Origin: Sphingobium arseniciresistens
Lineage (GTDB): Bacteria; Pseudomonadota; Alphaproteobacteria; Sphingomonadales; Sphingomonadaceae
Assembly: GCA_029167225.1 (NCBI GenBank)
Contig: JARFNK010000013.1
Span: forward strand, 98,640 to 162,639
Length of the DNA: 64,000 nucleotides
Reading direction: 5' to 3'
This document shows positions 1 to 8,579 of this stretch, piece by piece (the stretch's first letter is position 1; every line of letters begins with the position of its first letter). Below the pieces are notes generated by a model. The model was not told the origin of the DNA, did not search any database, and saw only the letters and a list, made by a program, of their open reading frames with translations. The translations under genes were made by a program, and so were the position numbers.

Positions 1-869
1 GTAAAGAAGAAAAAGCCGACCATGGCGCCGACATAGAGAAAGCGCGCGGCATAGGCGCCGGAGCGTTCGCGGCTGGAAAACAGCCGCAGCGGCAGGATGG
101 GCTGGCGCGCGCGCCGCTCGACGGAGATGAAAATGGACAGGAGTGCCACTGCGGCCACAAGCATGGCGATCGTAACGGGATCGGACCATCCCGAGCGTGC
201 GGAGCGGATGAAGCCATAGACCAGGGCGCCTATGCCGGCGGTGGAGGTCAGAGCACCGTAAATGTCGAACTGTCCCGGATTTCTGGGCGTTTCGTGAATG
301 TACTTATGCGACGCGACGATCATGCCAATGCCAATCGGCAGGTTGATGTAGAAACCCATGCGCCAGGAGATCCATTCGGCAAGAATGCCGCCCAGCACCA
401 GGCCGACCGTCGCCGAAACCCCGGCCGCCGCCGCATAATAGGAAACGGCGCGTGTGCGTTCATGGCCTTCTGGGAAATTGGTCTGCAGGAGGGCGAGCGT
501 GGACGGCGCCAGGATCGCGGCGCCCATGCCCTGTATCGCGCGCCATGCCAGCATCCAGCCGGCGGACTGCGATATTCCGATCGCGAGCGATGCCAGAGTG
601 AAGACCGACAGGCCGATACAGAACATCCGGCGACGGCCGAGAATGTCGCCAGCCCGGGCGCCAAGGAGAAGAAAACCGCCGAAGGTCAGCGTGTAGGCGG
701 TCTGAACCCAGGCCAGGCCGGCCTCCGAGAAGCCCAGCTCGGCGTGGATCTTTGGCAGGCCGGTGAGCACCACGGAGATGTCGAGGATGATCATCACATA
801 GCTGACGAGGATGATCGCGAGGATCGCGTTCTTATGTTCGGCCGGTCGGGGCTGTGTATCGATATTCAT
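1..869 (-). CDS. MFS transporter, DHA2/EmrB-QacA type (3' end missing)
   Basis: The N-terminal ~289 residues of a 14-helix-type drug/proton antiporter of the inner membrane; the gene runs off the left edge of the window. The protein begins MNIDTQPRPAEHKNAILAII. It shows the first transmembrane helix, the antiporter helix-1 motif region (LDISVVLTGLPKI), the motif-A loop GDILGRRRMF, and helix 4 with RAIQGMGAAILAPSTLALL, a typical DHA2 signature. The start is the ATG ending at 869. It is divergent from the LysR gene at 997, with a 127-bp shared promoter region, the classic arrangement of a LysR-controlled efflux pump. Family assignment is secure; the exported compound cannot be inferred. Confidence 0.88.
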   Translation of the reverse strand, partial: MNIDTQPRPAEHKNAILAIILVSYVMIILDISVVLTGLPKIHAELGFSEAGLAWVQTAYTLTFGGFLLLGARAGDILGRRRMFCIGLSVFTLASLAIGISQSAGWMLAWRAIQGMGAAILAPSTLALLQTNFPEGHERTRAVSYYAAAAGVSATVGLVLGGILAEWISWRMGFYINLPIGIGMIVASHKYIHETPRNPGQFDIYGALTSTAGIGALVYGFIRSARSGWSDPVTIAMLVAAVALLSIFISVERRARQPILPLRLFSSRERSGAYAARFLYVGAMVGFFFF

Positions 870-969
870 GAATGAATTGCCTCAGCGCTCCGGTGTGATC
901 GAGAGCAGCATTTTACGTTGCACGCCATATTTAGTGCGTGTGGGACGTATATGTTAGATGCTATAATGT

Positions 970-1000
970 GCATGAAGCGATAAGGTGAACTAATGAATGG
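970..1000 (+). promoter_or_regulatory. Candidate LysR operator, copy 1
   Basis: A 31-bp stretch reading GCATGAAGC, one variable base, ATAAGG, four variable bases, CTAATGAATGG. It recurs at 5469-5499 with 26 of 31 bases identical. This copy overlaps the start codon of the LysR gene, so it fits autoregulation and control of the divergent pump. Binding by the LysR protein is inference from proximity and repetition. Confidence 0.55.
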
Positions 1001-1893
1001 CGCATGAAAACTTTAATGATCTTGCTGCATTCGCTGCTGTCGCGAAGGAGAGAAGCTTTACCCGTGCGGCAGCAAAGCTTGGCGTCTCGCAATCTGCTCT
1101 CAGCCAAACGATCCGCGCATTGGAGGAAAGGATCGGTCTGCGCCTGCTCACGCGGACGACACGGAGCGTGGCGCCGACCGAAGCCGGGGAGCGCCTGTTA
1201 CAGACCGTTGCGCCGCGGTTCGAGGAAATACAGGCCCAGCTGGCGGCCCTGAGCGAGCTACGGGAAAAGCCTGCTGGAACGGTCCGTATCACGACCGGAG
1301 AGCATCCCGCGATTTCGATTCTGCAGCCTGCGTTGAAGCGGTTCCTGCCCGATCATCCCGACATTACCGTGGAGATCATCGTCGACTACGGCCTGACCGA
1401 TATTGTCTCGGAGGGTTATGACGCCGGGGTGCGGATGGGTGAGCAGGTCGCCAAGGACATGATCGCTGTCCCTATCGGGCCGGAAATGCGGATGGCGGTT
1501 GTCGCGTCGCCTGCCTATTTCGAGCGGCATCCAATCCCTCAAGTCCCGCAGGACATGATGGCGCATAATTGCATCAACGTGCGCTTGCCGACCTATGGTG
1601 GAGTGATGCCGTGGGGGCTGGAGAAGGACGAGCATGAAGTCAAGGTAAGAGGAGAAGGCCAGCTCGTCTTCAACAATCTCTGGCTTCGGCTGAATTCGGC
1701 TCTGGATGGCTTGGGCCTGTCCTACATGCCGGAAGATCAGGTCCAACCCTATGTTGACGATGGGCGGCTGGTCCGTGTTCTGGAAGATTGGTGTCCTTAT
1801 TTCCCCGGATACCACCTCTATTATCCAAGCCGGAGGCACTCGTCTCCGGCGCTCTCCTTACTGGTGGACATGCTGCGTTACCGCGCCCCGTAG
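997..1893 (+). CDS. LysR family transcriptional regulator
   Basis: A 298-residue regulator of the usual LysR length. Residues ~5-64 form the winged helix-turn-helix (FNDLAAFAAVAKERSFTRAA, then LGVSQSALSQTIRALEERIG). The rest is the periplasmic-binding-protein-like effector domain of the acidic-ligand CrgA-like branch (DITVEIIVDYGLTDIVSEGYDAGVRMGE). It starts with ATG 997; an AAGGTG ribosome site lies 9 bases upstream. It is divergent from the MFS pump, and a sequence overlapping its own start is repeated in the 5.4 kb divergent promoter. It may therefore control both the pump and the exported hydrolase/molybdenum hydroxylase genes. The inducer is unknown. Confidence 0.93.
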   Translation: MAHENFNDLAAFAAVAKERSFTRAAAKLGVSQSALSQTIRALEERIGLRLLTRTTRSVAPTEAGERLLQTVAPRFEEIQAQLAALSELREKPAGTVRITTGEHPAISILQPALKRFLPDHPDITVEIIVDYGLTDIVSEGYDAGVRMGEQVAKDMIAVPIGPEMRMAVVASPAYFERHPIPQVPQDMMAHNCINVRLPTYGGVMPWGLEKDEHEVKVRGEGQLVFNNLWLRLNSALDGLGLSYMPEDQVQPYVDDGRLVRVLEDWCPYFPGYHLYYPSRRHSSPALSLLVDMLRYRAP

Positions 1894-1902
1894 CCGGCTC
1901 GC

Positions 1903-1972
1903 CCGGAACATATAAGCCAGAGCATTACGATAGGCGAAAGGGCTCTCGCCCTCTGTCGCCTTTCTGTTCCGG
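1903..1972. terminator. Nested inverted repeat between convergent genes
   Basis: CCGGAACA at 1903-1910 pairs with TGTTCCGG at 1965-1972. Inside it, GGCGA (1933-1937) pairs with TCGCC (1956-1960), and AGGGC pairs with GCCCT around a TCTC loop. It sits just after the LysR stop, between two convergent genes, and probably ends transcription. No long T tract follows. Confidence 0.45.
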
Positions 1973-2090
1973 ACGATCCCCGACCGGCCTGACGCCCCCG
2001 CATGAGAAACAAAAAAGGGCCGGATGCTGGCAGGAGCCTCATCGGCAGCAAACGGCAATGCCGTTCATGCCCCTGGCAACTCGATCACGC

Positions 2091-2561
2091 CTATCGGTGA
2101 TATTGCTCGTCGGTAACCTTTTCCATCCATTCGACCGACTTGCCGTTGAGCGTTTCCGAGACGGCGATATGCGACATGCCATTTTCGGGGCTCGCGCCAT
2201 GCCAGTGCTTCGTGCCAGGTGGAATCCAGACGACATCGCCTGGCTTGATCTCCTGCGCAGAGCCGCCCCAATGTTGAACGAGGCCACTGCCAGCGGTGAC
2301 GATCAGGGTTTGGCCCAGAGGGTGACTGTGCCACGCCGTCCTTGCGCCAGGTTCAAAGGTCACGATGCCTCCGCCGACGCGTGCGGGCGCGATGCGCTGA
2401 AAACGCGAGTCTACCCGCACGGAACCCGTGAAATTCTCTGACGGGCCGACGGCAGATGGCTGTGAGCCTGGATGTGTGACCGTCACCGCCGAATTGGACT
2501 GAGCGGTCGCCGCTGAAGTGCACAGGGCAATGGAGAGTGTCGCTGTGATAAGGGACTTCAT
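2091..2561 (-). CDS. Exported cupin, (R)-mandelonitrile-lyase-like
   Basis: A 156-residue single-domain cupin. The start chosen is the ATG at 2561 (GGAAG ribosome site), because it opens a signal peptide [20 protein letters not shown] ending before QS. The cupin core carries the metal ligands [10 protein letters not shown] (His, His, Gln) and KHWHGA (His), and ends [11 protein letters not shown]. This pattern matches the small cupins related to bacterial manganese hydroxynitrile lyases. Many such proteins have unknown substrates, so an HNL reaction is not proven. It is the last gene of a four-gene exported operon, 46 bp after the CMD gene. A cytosolic relative, roughly half identical by eye, lies at 21281-21670. 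Confidence 0.85.
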   Translation of the reverse strand: MKSLITATLSIALCTSAATAQSNSAVTVTHPGSQPSAVGPSENFTGSVRVDSRFQRIAPARVGGGIVTFEPGARTAWHSHPLGQTLIVTAGSGLVQHWGGSAQEIKPGDVVWIPPGTKHWHGASPENGMSHIAVSETLNGKSVEWMEKVTDEQYHR

Positions 2562-2607
2562 CTGTTTCTTCCAATGCTCTCGTTTCCCGGCAAAATATCG
2601 TCGCTCG

Positions 2608-3030
2608 TCAGTTTTTGAAAACCTCACGGGCGACGCCGACTGCAGTGATCGCATTGGGCCAGCCGGAATAGAAGGCGAGCTGGGTAATTGCTTCAACAAT
2701 TTCCTCTTCCTTCACCCCATTGCGACGAGCAAGCGCGATGTGGGAGCGGAGCTGTTCAGGACGGTTCAGCGCTATGAGTGCTGCGACCGTGATCAGGCTT
2801 CGATCTCGTTTTGCGAGGCCCGGGCGTTCCCATACATCGCCGAAAAGCACGTCATCGGTGAGTTCGGCGAGTTTGGGGGCCACGTCGCCCATCAGTTCCT
2901 GGGCACGCGATTTCGGTTGGGCGGGTGTCGCTTGGGGTGGGGTGGAGCTGTTGCTTTGAGCATTTGCCATATGGGTACCTGACATAAATAGGCCAATCGA
3001 GAGCACGAGGCTTTTGCTGAGGTTCTTCAC
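2608..3030 (-). CDS. Exported carboxymuconolactone decarboxylase-like protein
   Basis: A 140-residue protein of the CMD/AhpD fold (PF02627 type). The start is GTG 3030, preceded by GAGGAG at 8 bases; the longer reading frame upstream has no ribosome site. A signal peptide ([18 protein letters not shown], cleavage near ANA/QS) is followed by a Gln/Pro/Ser-rich linker. The CMD domain contains [31 protein letters not shown] and [11 protein letters not shown]. There is no CxxC, so it is not an AhpD peroxidase. It is about 85 percent identical by eye to the CMD domain encoded at 29249-29710. An exported location is unusual for this family, whose classical member PcaC is cytosolic. The substrate is unknown. 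Confidence 0.86.
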   Translation of the reverse strand: MKNLSKSLVLSIGLFMSGTHMANAQSNSSTPPQATPAQPKSRAQELMGDVAPKLAELTDDVLFGDVWERPGLAKRDRSLITVAALIALNRPEQLRSHIALARRNGVKEEEIVEAITQLAFYSGWPNAITAVGVAREVFKN

Positions 3031-3147
3031 TGAAATGGCTCCTCTGGAATTCGAAGGGGCGCGACGTCGGCTCGGAAAGCGGAATGGCATGTCGACGTGG
3101 GCACTCAGGCCGTCCATCGCGAATATTGAGCGTTGATCATACCATAC

Positions 3148-4242
3148 TCACTTGAGGACAAGTGTGCGATCAAAGAACGGTACGAGTTTGCCGATCGCCG
3201 CATCCACATATTTGGGAACCCAGTAGGTCTCGATATGCTTGGCGCCATCGATGATGAACAGTTCCTTGTCCGTCGTGCCCGAGGCCTTGGAAAAGGCATC
3301 TTCGGTCATGTACAAGGTGTCGGCGTCGCTCCCGGCGATCATCAGCAACGGCATGTGGATCATTTCGATCTGATCGGTGGCATCCCAGCGCATCAAATCC
3401 AGCAAGCTGCTCATCGTATATTTGAAGGTCGAGCCGGGGTGCGCGTTCGTCTTCCAATAATAATGATAGCCCTGCCGATACAGGTCGAACGGCAGCGCAG
3501 CAATCTGCGCGTCGGTCAGGTTGGCATCGCCGGCGTAGATAACCTCGCCACCGGCCGCTTCCTGCGCCCGGGCGGCCGACGCCTGTTGCAGGCGCTGTTC
3601 GATGGTGTCCAGTTGTGAGTCCTTGAATCCGTTGCGCCGGACACGACCGGAATTGAACATGCTGAGCGTCGCGATCGACTTGAAGCGCCTATCTGTTTTC
3701 GCCGCGGCGAGCGCATAACCGCCTCCGCCGCAGATCCCGAGCAGTCCCAGGCGCGCCGTATCGACCCCTGGATAACCGGTGATGAAATCCGCCGCGCCAT
3801 GGATGTCCTCGATGCGGAACATGGGCTTGTCGACGCTGCGGGGCGTGCCGCCACTCCCACCCTGATAGGCGGCATCCGCCGTGATCGCTATGTAGCCCTT
3901 TTCCGCGATGCGCTGGGCATACAGACCCGCGACCTGTTCCTTCACCCCGCCATTGGGGTGCGCGACGACAATCGCCGGATATTTCTGGCCGGCATCATAG
4001 TTTGCGGGCGTGTAGATATTGGCGACGATATCGAGGCCGTTGAGCTTGTAGGTGACAGGATGAATATTCACCTTGCCTGGCTCGTTCTTGGTGATCGCTC
4101 CGTCATAAACCAGCGTGAAGGGGTTTTTCTTATAGTCTGCCGCATCGGACATAGTGGGAAATCCTAACATGATGGCTGAAAGAACAAGCGTGGAGGATTG
4201 AAGAAAATCACGCCGTTCGATTTTCAAGGATTCGTTTGTCAT
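3148..4242 (-). CDS. Tat-exported dienelactone-hydrolase-like alpha/beta hydrolase
   Basis: A 364-residue protein starting at ATG 4242. A twin-arginine signal (IERRDFLQSS, then a hydrophobic stretch) is followed by an alpha/beta hydrolase fold. The nucleophile elbow reads LLGICGGGGYAL with Cys171 where most esterases have Ser, as in dienelactone hydrolases. The likely acid and base are Asp in IAGSDADTLYM and His in GAKHIETYW. It lies 65 bp downstream of the alpha/beta hydrolase at 4308-5390 and upstream of the CMD gene, all on the minus strand. A periplasmic lactone or ester hydrolase is the best reading. The alternative is a peptidase-like YcjY-type hydrolase. Confidence 0.82.
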   Translation of the reverse strand: MTNESLKIERRDFLQSSTLVLSAIMLGFPTMSDAADYKKNPFTLVYDGAITKNEPGKVNIHPVTYKLNGLDIVANIYTPANYDAGQKYPAIVVAHPNGGVKEQVAGLYAQRIAEKGYIAITADAAYQGGSGGTPRSVDKPMFRIEDIHGAADFITGYPGVDTARLGLLGICGGGGYALAAAKTDRRFKSIATLSMFNSGRVRRNGFKDSQLDTIEQRLQQASAARAQEAAGGEVIYAGDANLTDAQIAALPFDLYRQGYHYYWKTNAHPGSTFKYTMSSLLDLMRWDATDQIEMIHMPLLMIAGSDADTLYMTEDAFSKASGTTDKELFIIDGAKHIETYWVPKYVDAAIGKLVPFFDRTLVLK

Positions 4243-4307
4243 ATCGAAATTCGATCTTCCGTAATGGAAGGCAGTTTCTCCGGTTAAGCTGTATTTTTCT
4301 GCCTGAA

Positions 4308-5390
4308 TTAATCCAATTTCTTCTCGGCAAGAAACCGAGACACTTGATCCGCAATCTGAACATTGTTCAGGTCCGACATCAGGAAGTGGGTGTTGCCGCG
4401 AATGCCGATGTCCGTCAGATGGACCAGCCTCGCATCGCCGCCATGCTTGTTGACGGCCTCTACCCACAACTTCGCCATGGCCAGCCTGACCCGCCAATTA
4501 TCCTGGCCACGCTCCGAAGTCGGCTCGGACGGGAAATTATCTCCGTAATAGATGATGATCGGAATATGCGTCAGCTTCTTGAAGTCTGCCAATGGGACAG
4601 TCTCCGGCGCCAAGGTGCCGGCGGCACTCGGCATTTTGGGCGGCTGTTCGCCTTCTGGAAAAATGAAGCCGCTACCCGGCTCGAACGCGACGATCGCCTT
4701 GACGTTGTGGCTTTTTATGGCCGTCAGCCATCCAGGCCCGCCGGCCTGGGAATGGGTGAAGAGGATGGCCGGGCCGACCTTTGCAAAGAGTGCGGCCATC
4801 GCATTTGAGATCACGCCGGCATCATATGGCCCGGTGTTGGGTGTCACCGACCGAAAGAACTGGTCGAGCGCCTGCGGATCGCGGGAGAACTGGACATTAT
4901 CGAAGAAATTCGGCCATTTGCCGAACCGGAACTGATCGAAGAAGAGCTGATCGAAAGGCGTCGGATCGATCGTTGCGGCGACCGTGCTGTTGCCGCTGCG
5001 CCCACGGCGCGGCTGGTCGACGACATAGGTTGAAAATTTCCGGCGCAGGAAGATGTTCTGGAAACCCTCGCGACCGTCCGGCGTGGTCTCCCAACTCCGC
5101 CCCGATTGAAATGCGCCGTGCAGCATGACGATGGGGAACGGCCTGTGGTCCTGCGGCACCTGATAGAAGGCGTAGAGATGGTCCCCGTGGAATGTCTGCC
5201 CCTCTGCGGTCGGTGCATTGTTGTTGTAGGTTCCGGGGGTTTGCGACACCGTCCCGCCGGCACTGAAGCTGCCTTGCTCCTGCAGGATCAAGGGCTTGGC
5301 ATTATGAGCCGACTGGGCCATCGCCGCAGGCGCTGCTGCGATGCTTGCCGTTATAAATGAAGGGGCTAGGACATGTTTCCAAGAACGCAT
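4308..5390 (-). CDS. Exported alpha/beta hydrolase (esterase-like)
   Basis: A 360-residue protein with a Sec signal peptide (MRSWKHVLAPSFITASIAAA, cleavage near AMA/QS). Hydrolase motifs are the oxyanion loop PIVMLHGAFQSGRSW, the nucleophile THSQAGG and a C-terminal His in RGNTHFLMSDLNN. It is the first gene of the minus-strand exported operon. Its promoter region, shared with the molybdenum hydroxylase genes, carries copy 2 of the LysR-associated element. A cytosolic paralogue about 55 percent identical by eye lies at 58611-59648 and lacks the signal peptide. Both are near the family's usual ~330-360 residues. The substrate is unknown; the exact sharing of GREGFQNIFLR and SDLNNVQIAD-type segments suggests the same chemistry. 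Confidence 0.84.
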   Translation of the reverse strand: MRSWKHVLAPSFITASIAAAPAAMAQSAHNAKPLILQEQGSFSAGGTVSQTPGTYNNNAPTAEGQTFHGDHLYAFYQVPQDHRPFPIVMLHGAFQSGRSWETTPDGREGFQNIFLRRKFSTYVVDQPRRGRSGNSTVAATIDPTPFDQLFFDQFRFGKWPNFFDNVQFSRDPQALDQFFRSVTPNTGPYDAGVISNAMAALFAKVGPAILFTHSQAGGPGWLTAIKSHNVKAIVAFEPGSGFIFPEGEQPPKMPSAAGTLAPETVPLADFKKLTHIPIIIYYGDNFPSEPTSERGQDNWRVRLAMAKLWVEAVNKHGGDARLVHLTDIGIRGNTHFLMSDLNNVQIADQVSRFLAEKKLD

Positions 5391-5718
5391 GGTCGGGGCT
5401 TCCTTCGTGATTTGCCGGTTGAGCTTGATATAGCAGCGCGGTCAGTGCGTCATTAGTCCACTATATCCGCATGAAGCTATAAGGCTGTCTAATGAATGGG
5501 CCGAGACATGGGCCTAGCGTGATTTTGCCTCCCACATGCCGGATATGAGTGGGTTGGCAGGAGGGCATTCCAGCGCACCAACCATAATGACCCCATTCAT
5601 GAATCCCTGTCATAGGCCCATGCGGAATATCACGGCTGTTCAAGGCGAGCGCCGTAATTTATTCTTTCCGAAGCAGTTGGCGCCGCGCCAACCTTGACTG
5701 CTGAATGGGACGTTTTCG
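5391..5718. other. Divergent promoter region with several inverted repeats
   Basis: 328 bp between the exported hydrolase operon and the molybdenum hydroxylase genes. It holds the LysR-type element (5469-5499), TCATTAG at 5450-5456 facing CTAATGA at 5489-5495, CATGGGCCTA near 5508 facing TAGGCCCATG near 5613, the palindrome ATTCATGAAT at 5595-5604, and the 17-bp palindrome GTTGGCGC-C-GCGCCAAC at 5676-5692. No coding sequence is convincing here. Confidence 0.6.
5469..5499 (+). promoter_or_regulatory. Candidate LysR operator, copy 2
   Basis: The 31-bp element found at the LysR start (970-1000) recurs here with 26 of 31 identical bases, 79 bp upstream of the exported hydrolase start and 220 bp upstream of the molybdenum hydroxylase small subunit. 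Here it is flanked by an extra TCATTAG arm (5450-5456) that mirrors its own CTAATGA. This suggests the LysR regulator controls this divergent promoter. Confidence 0.55.
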
Positions 5719-6243
5719 ATGATCAAGCTGAATGTGAATGGAACGCAACGCGCGCTCCGATCGTCTCCCGATACGCCGCTGCTTTATGCCCTGCGAAACG
5801 AGCTGTCGGTCATGACACCTAAGTTCGGATGCGGTCTGGCGCAGTGCGGCGCATGTTCGGTCCTGCTGGACGGCGCGGAAGTTCGGGCGTGCATCACGCC
5901 GATCTCGGAAGCTGAAGGCAAGGAGGTCACGACCGTTGATGGTCTGCCCTTGCGCTGGGCGAAGCAGCAAAAGCTATCGCCCGAAAAGGCAAAGGGCGCG
6001 CTTCATCCCGTTCAGGAAGCCTGGATCGAGGAACAGGTGCCGCAATGCGGGATCTGTCAATTTGGCATGATGATCAAGGTGACGGAATTGCTGGAAGCCA
6101 ATCCGTCGCCTAACGACGATGATATCAAGGCGGCGCTGACGACCTCCGGGCCTTCGCCGCATCTTTGCCGTTGCGGCAGCTATGCCGCAATATTGGACGG
6201 CGCCCATCGCGCTGCGAAGATCATGGCGGAGACCAAGGCATGA
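5719..6243 (+). CDS. (2Fe-2S) small subunit of a molybdenum hydroxylase (isoquinoline 1-oxidoreductase alpha type)
   Basis: A 174-residue two-[2Fe-2S] subunit. The plant-ferredoxin-type cluster uses C38, C43, C46 and C58 (FGCGLAQCGACSVLL...C). The second, helical cluster uses C110, C113, C150 and C152 (QCGICQFGM and LCRCG). It passes electrons from the molybdenum site of the large subunit. Its stop codon overlaps the ATG of the large-subunit gene (ATGA), so the two are translationally coupled. No FAD subunit and no cytochrome gene follow, as is usual for the two-subunit IorAB class whose external acceptor is a cytochrome or dye. The natural substrate could be an N-heterocycle or an aldehyde. 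Confidence 0.92.
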   Translation: MIKLNVNGTQRALRSSPDTPLLYALRNELSVMTPKFGCGLAQCGACSVLLDGAEVRACITPISEAEGKEVTTVDGLPLRWAKQQKLSPEKAKGALHPVQEAWIEEQVPQCGICQFGMMIKVTELLEANPSPNDDDIKAALTTSGPSPHLCRCGSYAAILDGAHRAAKIMAETKA

Positions 6244-8564
6244 CTGTCATCGACACGCTCTCCGTCCACGGGGCGCAACTCAGCCGGCGTAGCCTTCTCG
6301 GGGCGGGAGGCGCCCTTGTCGTAGCATTCGGCCTGGTTCCCTCGCTCGGGCGTGCCGCGATCGGCTCGGGCGGCGCGCTCGATGCATCGAAGCCGTCTTC
6401 GTGGATCGAAATCCATGCGGACGACAGCATCATCATCCGCACTGGCAAATGCGATTTCGGCCAGAGCTCGATCTACACGGCCTATCGGCAGATCGTGGCT
6501 GAAGAACTGGGTGTTCCGGTCGAGGCGATCACGACAGTCGTCACCGGAGACACGGATACGACCCCCGATGGTGGCGGAACATTCGGGCTGCTGCGCGGAT
6601 CCGGCAATCTGCGCAAGGCGGCCGCCTATACGCGCGAGGCCGTGCTGGAAGTTGCCGCGCGCAAATTTGGCGTTGCGCGCGCAAGCCTGACGGTGAGCGA
6701 CGGCAAGATTACCGGCGGCGGCAAGTCTGCGAGCTATGGCGCGCTGGTTGCCGGCCAGGATCTTCAACTGACCATTCCGGTGCAGGGCAGTCTGACGAGC
6801 TTTTTCGGGTTGCAGATTACGGGCAATCCACCTCTCAAGCCTGTTTCCGATTACAAGGTTGTGGGCCAGCCCGTAAAGAACCCCATTCTTCGCCCCAAGA
6901 TTTCGGGGCAGACGGTCTGGGTCAACGACGTGAAGCTTCCCGGGATGCTGCATGCCCGGGTCATCCATCCCGCAACACTGGGATCCACGCTCATTTCCGC
7001 GGGCAAGGTCGATCGCACTGCATTCCCCACGGCCAAGGTCGTGGTGATCGGCAATCTCGTCGGCGTGGTCGCCGAGGACGAGTGGGAAGCGATCCAGGCT
7101 GCGCAAGCGGTAGCCGGCGACACGAAATGGTCGGAATGGAAGGCACTGCCCGCCCATGACAAGCTGTTCGATCATCTTCGCGAAAAGGTGAGCTGGCAGG
7201 AAATCCCCGCGAGCAAGGGCGCGACCAAGGGCGACGTCAAAGTCGCCAAGCCCGTTGCTATCCATGAGGCGACATATTTCGTCCCCTATATGAAACATGC
7301 GCCCATCAGCCCAACCGTGTCGTTGGCGGATGTGAAGATCGATGGCTCGGTCGTGCTGCACACACATAGCCAGAATCCGCAGTTTCTGCGCAGCGGCATC
7401 GCCATGATGCTCGGCAAGCCGGAATCGGACGTTGTGATCCGTACCTATCCTGGCGCCAGCCACTTTGGACGCTCGAATGGCGGCAATGCTGGATCGGAAG
7501 ACGAGGCGGTCTTGCTGTCCCGTGCGGTGGGACGGCCCGTGCGGGTGCAGTGGATGCGCGGCGACGACATGCAGTGGTCAACGCAGTCGCCGACGTCCAT
7601 GTCCCGGATCAGCATCGGTCTCGACGCCCAGGGCAAGATCCAGTCCTATCAAGCGGATCATAATGGTCCGCCCATGCAGGACGATCGCCTGATTGGCGCA
7701 GTTCTGGCGGGCTTGCCGACAATCGGTGCACCGACCCCCGACAACCGGCTTGGGCTACAGCGACTGTCGATGGGCGTATCCGACCGCTGGGTCTATGACG
7801 AGGTGCCCAATGTTGCCGAACTCGGCCATGCCACATACCAGCTCGGGCAACGTGAATCCTCGCTTGCGATCGGTCTGCGCGATCATTCGATGCGCACGCC
7901 GATCCAGTTCCAGCAGAACTTCCCGCGCGAGCTGGCGATGAGCGAAGCGGCTGCTCTTGCCAAGGCAGATCCGATCCAGTTCCGTATCGATCATGTCAAG
8001 GATGAGCGCTTCAAGACCATTCTGGGGCGTCTGCGGGAGGAATCCGGCTGGCAGTCCAGGCCGTCACCATCGCCCGCGGCGCGCGCGACGGGCTCCGAGG
8101 TGGTGCGAGGGCAGGGCGTTTCAATCATGCTGCGTGACAACGGCTATTGGGCCTGCGCCGCCAACGTCGCGGTTACGCCGGAAACCGGAGAGGTGAAGGT
8201 GGAGCGCATCACCATCGTCATGGATCTGGGGATTGTAGTCAATCCGCTGCAGCTCAAGCGCCAGGTGCAGGCGGGGTGCCTCATGGGTGTCAGTCAGGCA
8301 CTGCACGAGGAACTCATGTTCGACGAAGGCGCGATCACGTCCAGCGACTGGTCCAGCTATCCGATCCTGACAATGCAGGAGATGCCGGAGCTGAAGGTCG
8401 TCATTCATTCAAACCCCGCCGTCGGTGAATATGGCCAGGGTTCGGAAAGTGCAAATGCGCTGGCTGCTCCGGCCATCGTGGCGGCCTTTTTCGATGCGAC
8501 GGGCAGGCGCGCGCGCCGCATCCCGCTAAAGCCGGAATATGTGCAGGCGGCGCTTACGGCATAG
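6240..8564 (+). CDS. Molybdopterin-binding large subunit (isoquinoline 1-oxidoreductase beta type)
   Basis: A 774-residue large subunit, close to the ~780 residues of IorB-type proteins. The start ATG 6240 overlaps the small-subunit stop. The N-terminus has a twin-arginine signal (LSRRSLLGAGGALVVAFG), so the folded heterodimer is probably exported with the small subunit piggy-backing. Molybdenum-cofactor segments include FGQSSIYTAYRQIVAEELG, GGTFGLLRGSGNLRKAA, FGRSNGGNAGSEDEA and, near the C-terminus, VGEYGQGSESANALAAPAI with the conserved catalytic Glu region. It probably hydroxylates a heterocycle or oxidises an aldehyde in the periplasm. No XdhC-type maturation gene is nearby, so cofactor insertion must rely on genes elsewhere. 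Confidence 0.9.
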   Translation: MTVIDTLSVHGAQLSRRSLLGAGGALVVAFGLVPSLGRAAIGSGGALDASKPSSWIEIHADDSIIIRTGKCDFGQSSIYTAYRQIVAEELGVPVEAITTVVTGDTDTTPDGGGTFGLLRGSGNLRKAAAYTREAVLEVAARKFGVARASLTVSDGKITGGGKSASYGALVAGQDLQLTIPVQGSLTSFFGLQITGNPPLKPVSDYKVVGQPVKNPILRPKISGQTVWVNDVKLPGMLHARVIHPATLGSTLISAGKVDRTAFPTAKVVVIGNLVGVVAEDEWEAIQAAQAVAGDTKWSEWKALPAHDKLFDHLREKVSWQEIPASKGATKGDVKVAKPVAIHEATYFVPYMKHAPISPTVSLADVKIDGSVVLHTHSQNPQFLRSGIAMMLGKPESDVVIRTYPGASHFGRSNGGNAGSEDEAVLLSRAVGRPVRVQWMRGDDMQWSTQSPTSMSRISIGLDAQGKIQSYQADHNGPPMQDDRLIGAVLAGLPTIGAPTPDNRLGLQRLSMGVSDRWVYDEVPNVAELGHATYQLGQRESSLAIGLRDHSMRTPIQFQQNFPRELAMSEAAALAKADPIQFRIDHVKDERFKTILGRLREESGWQSRPSPSPAARATGSEVVRGQGVSIMLRDNGYWACAANVAVTPETGEVKVERITIVMDLGIVVNPLQLKRQVQAGCLMGVSQALHEELMFDEGAITSSDWSSYPILTMQEMPELKVVIHSNPAVGEYGQGSESANALAAPAIVAAFFDATGRRARRIPLKPEYVQAALTA

Positions 8565-8579
8565 TGAGGGCGACGGTCT

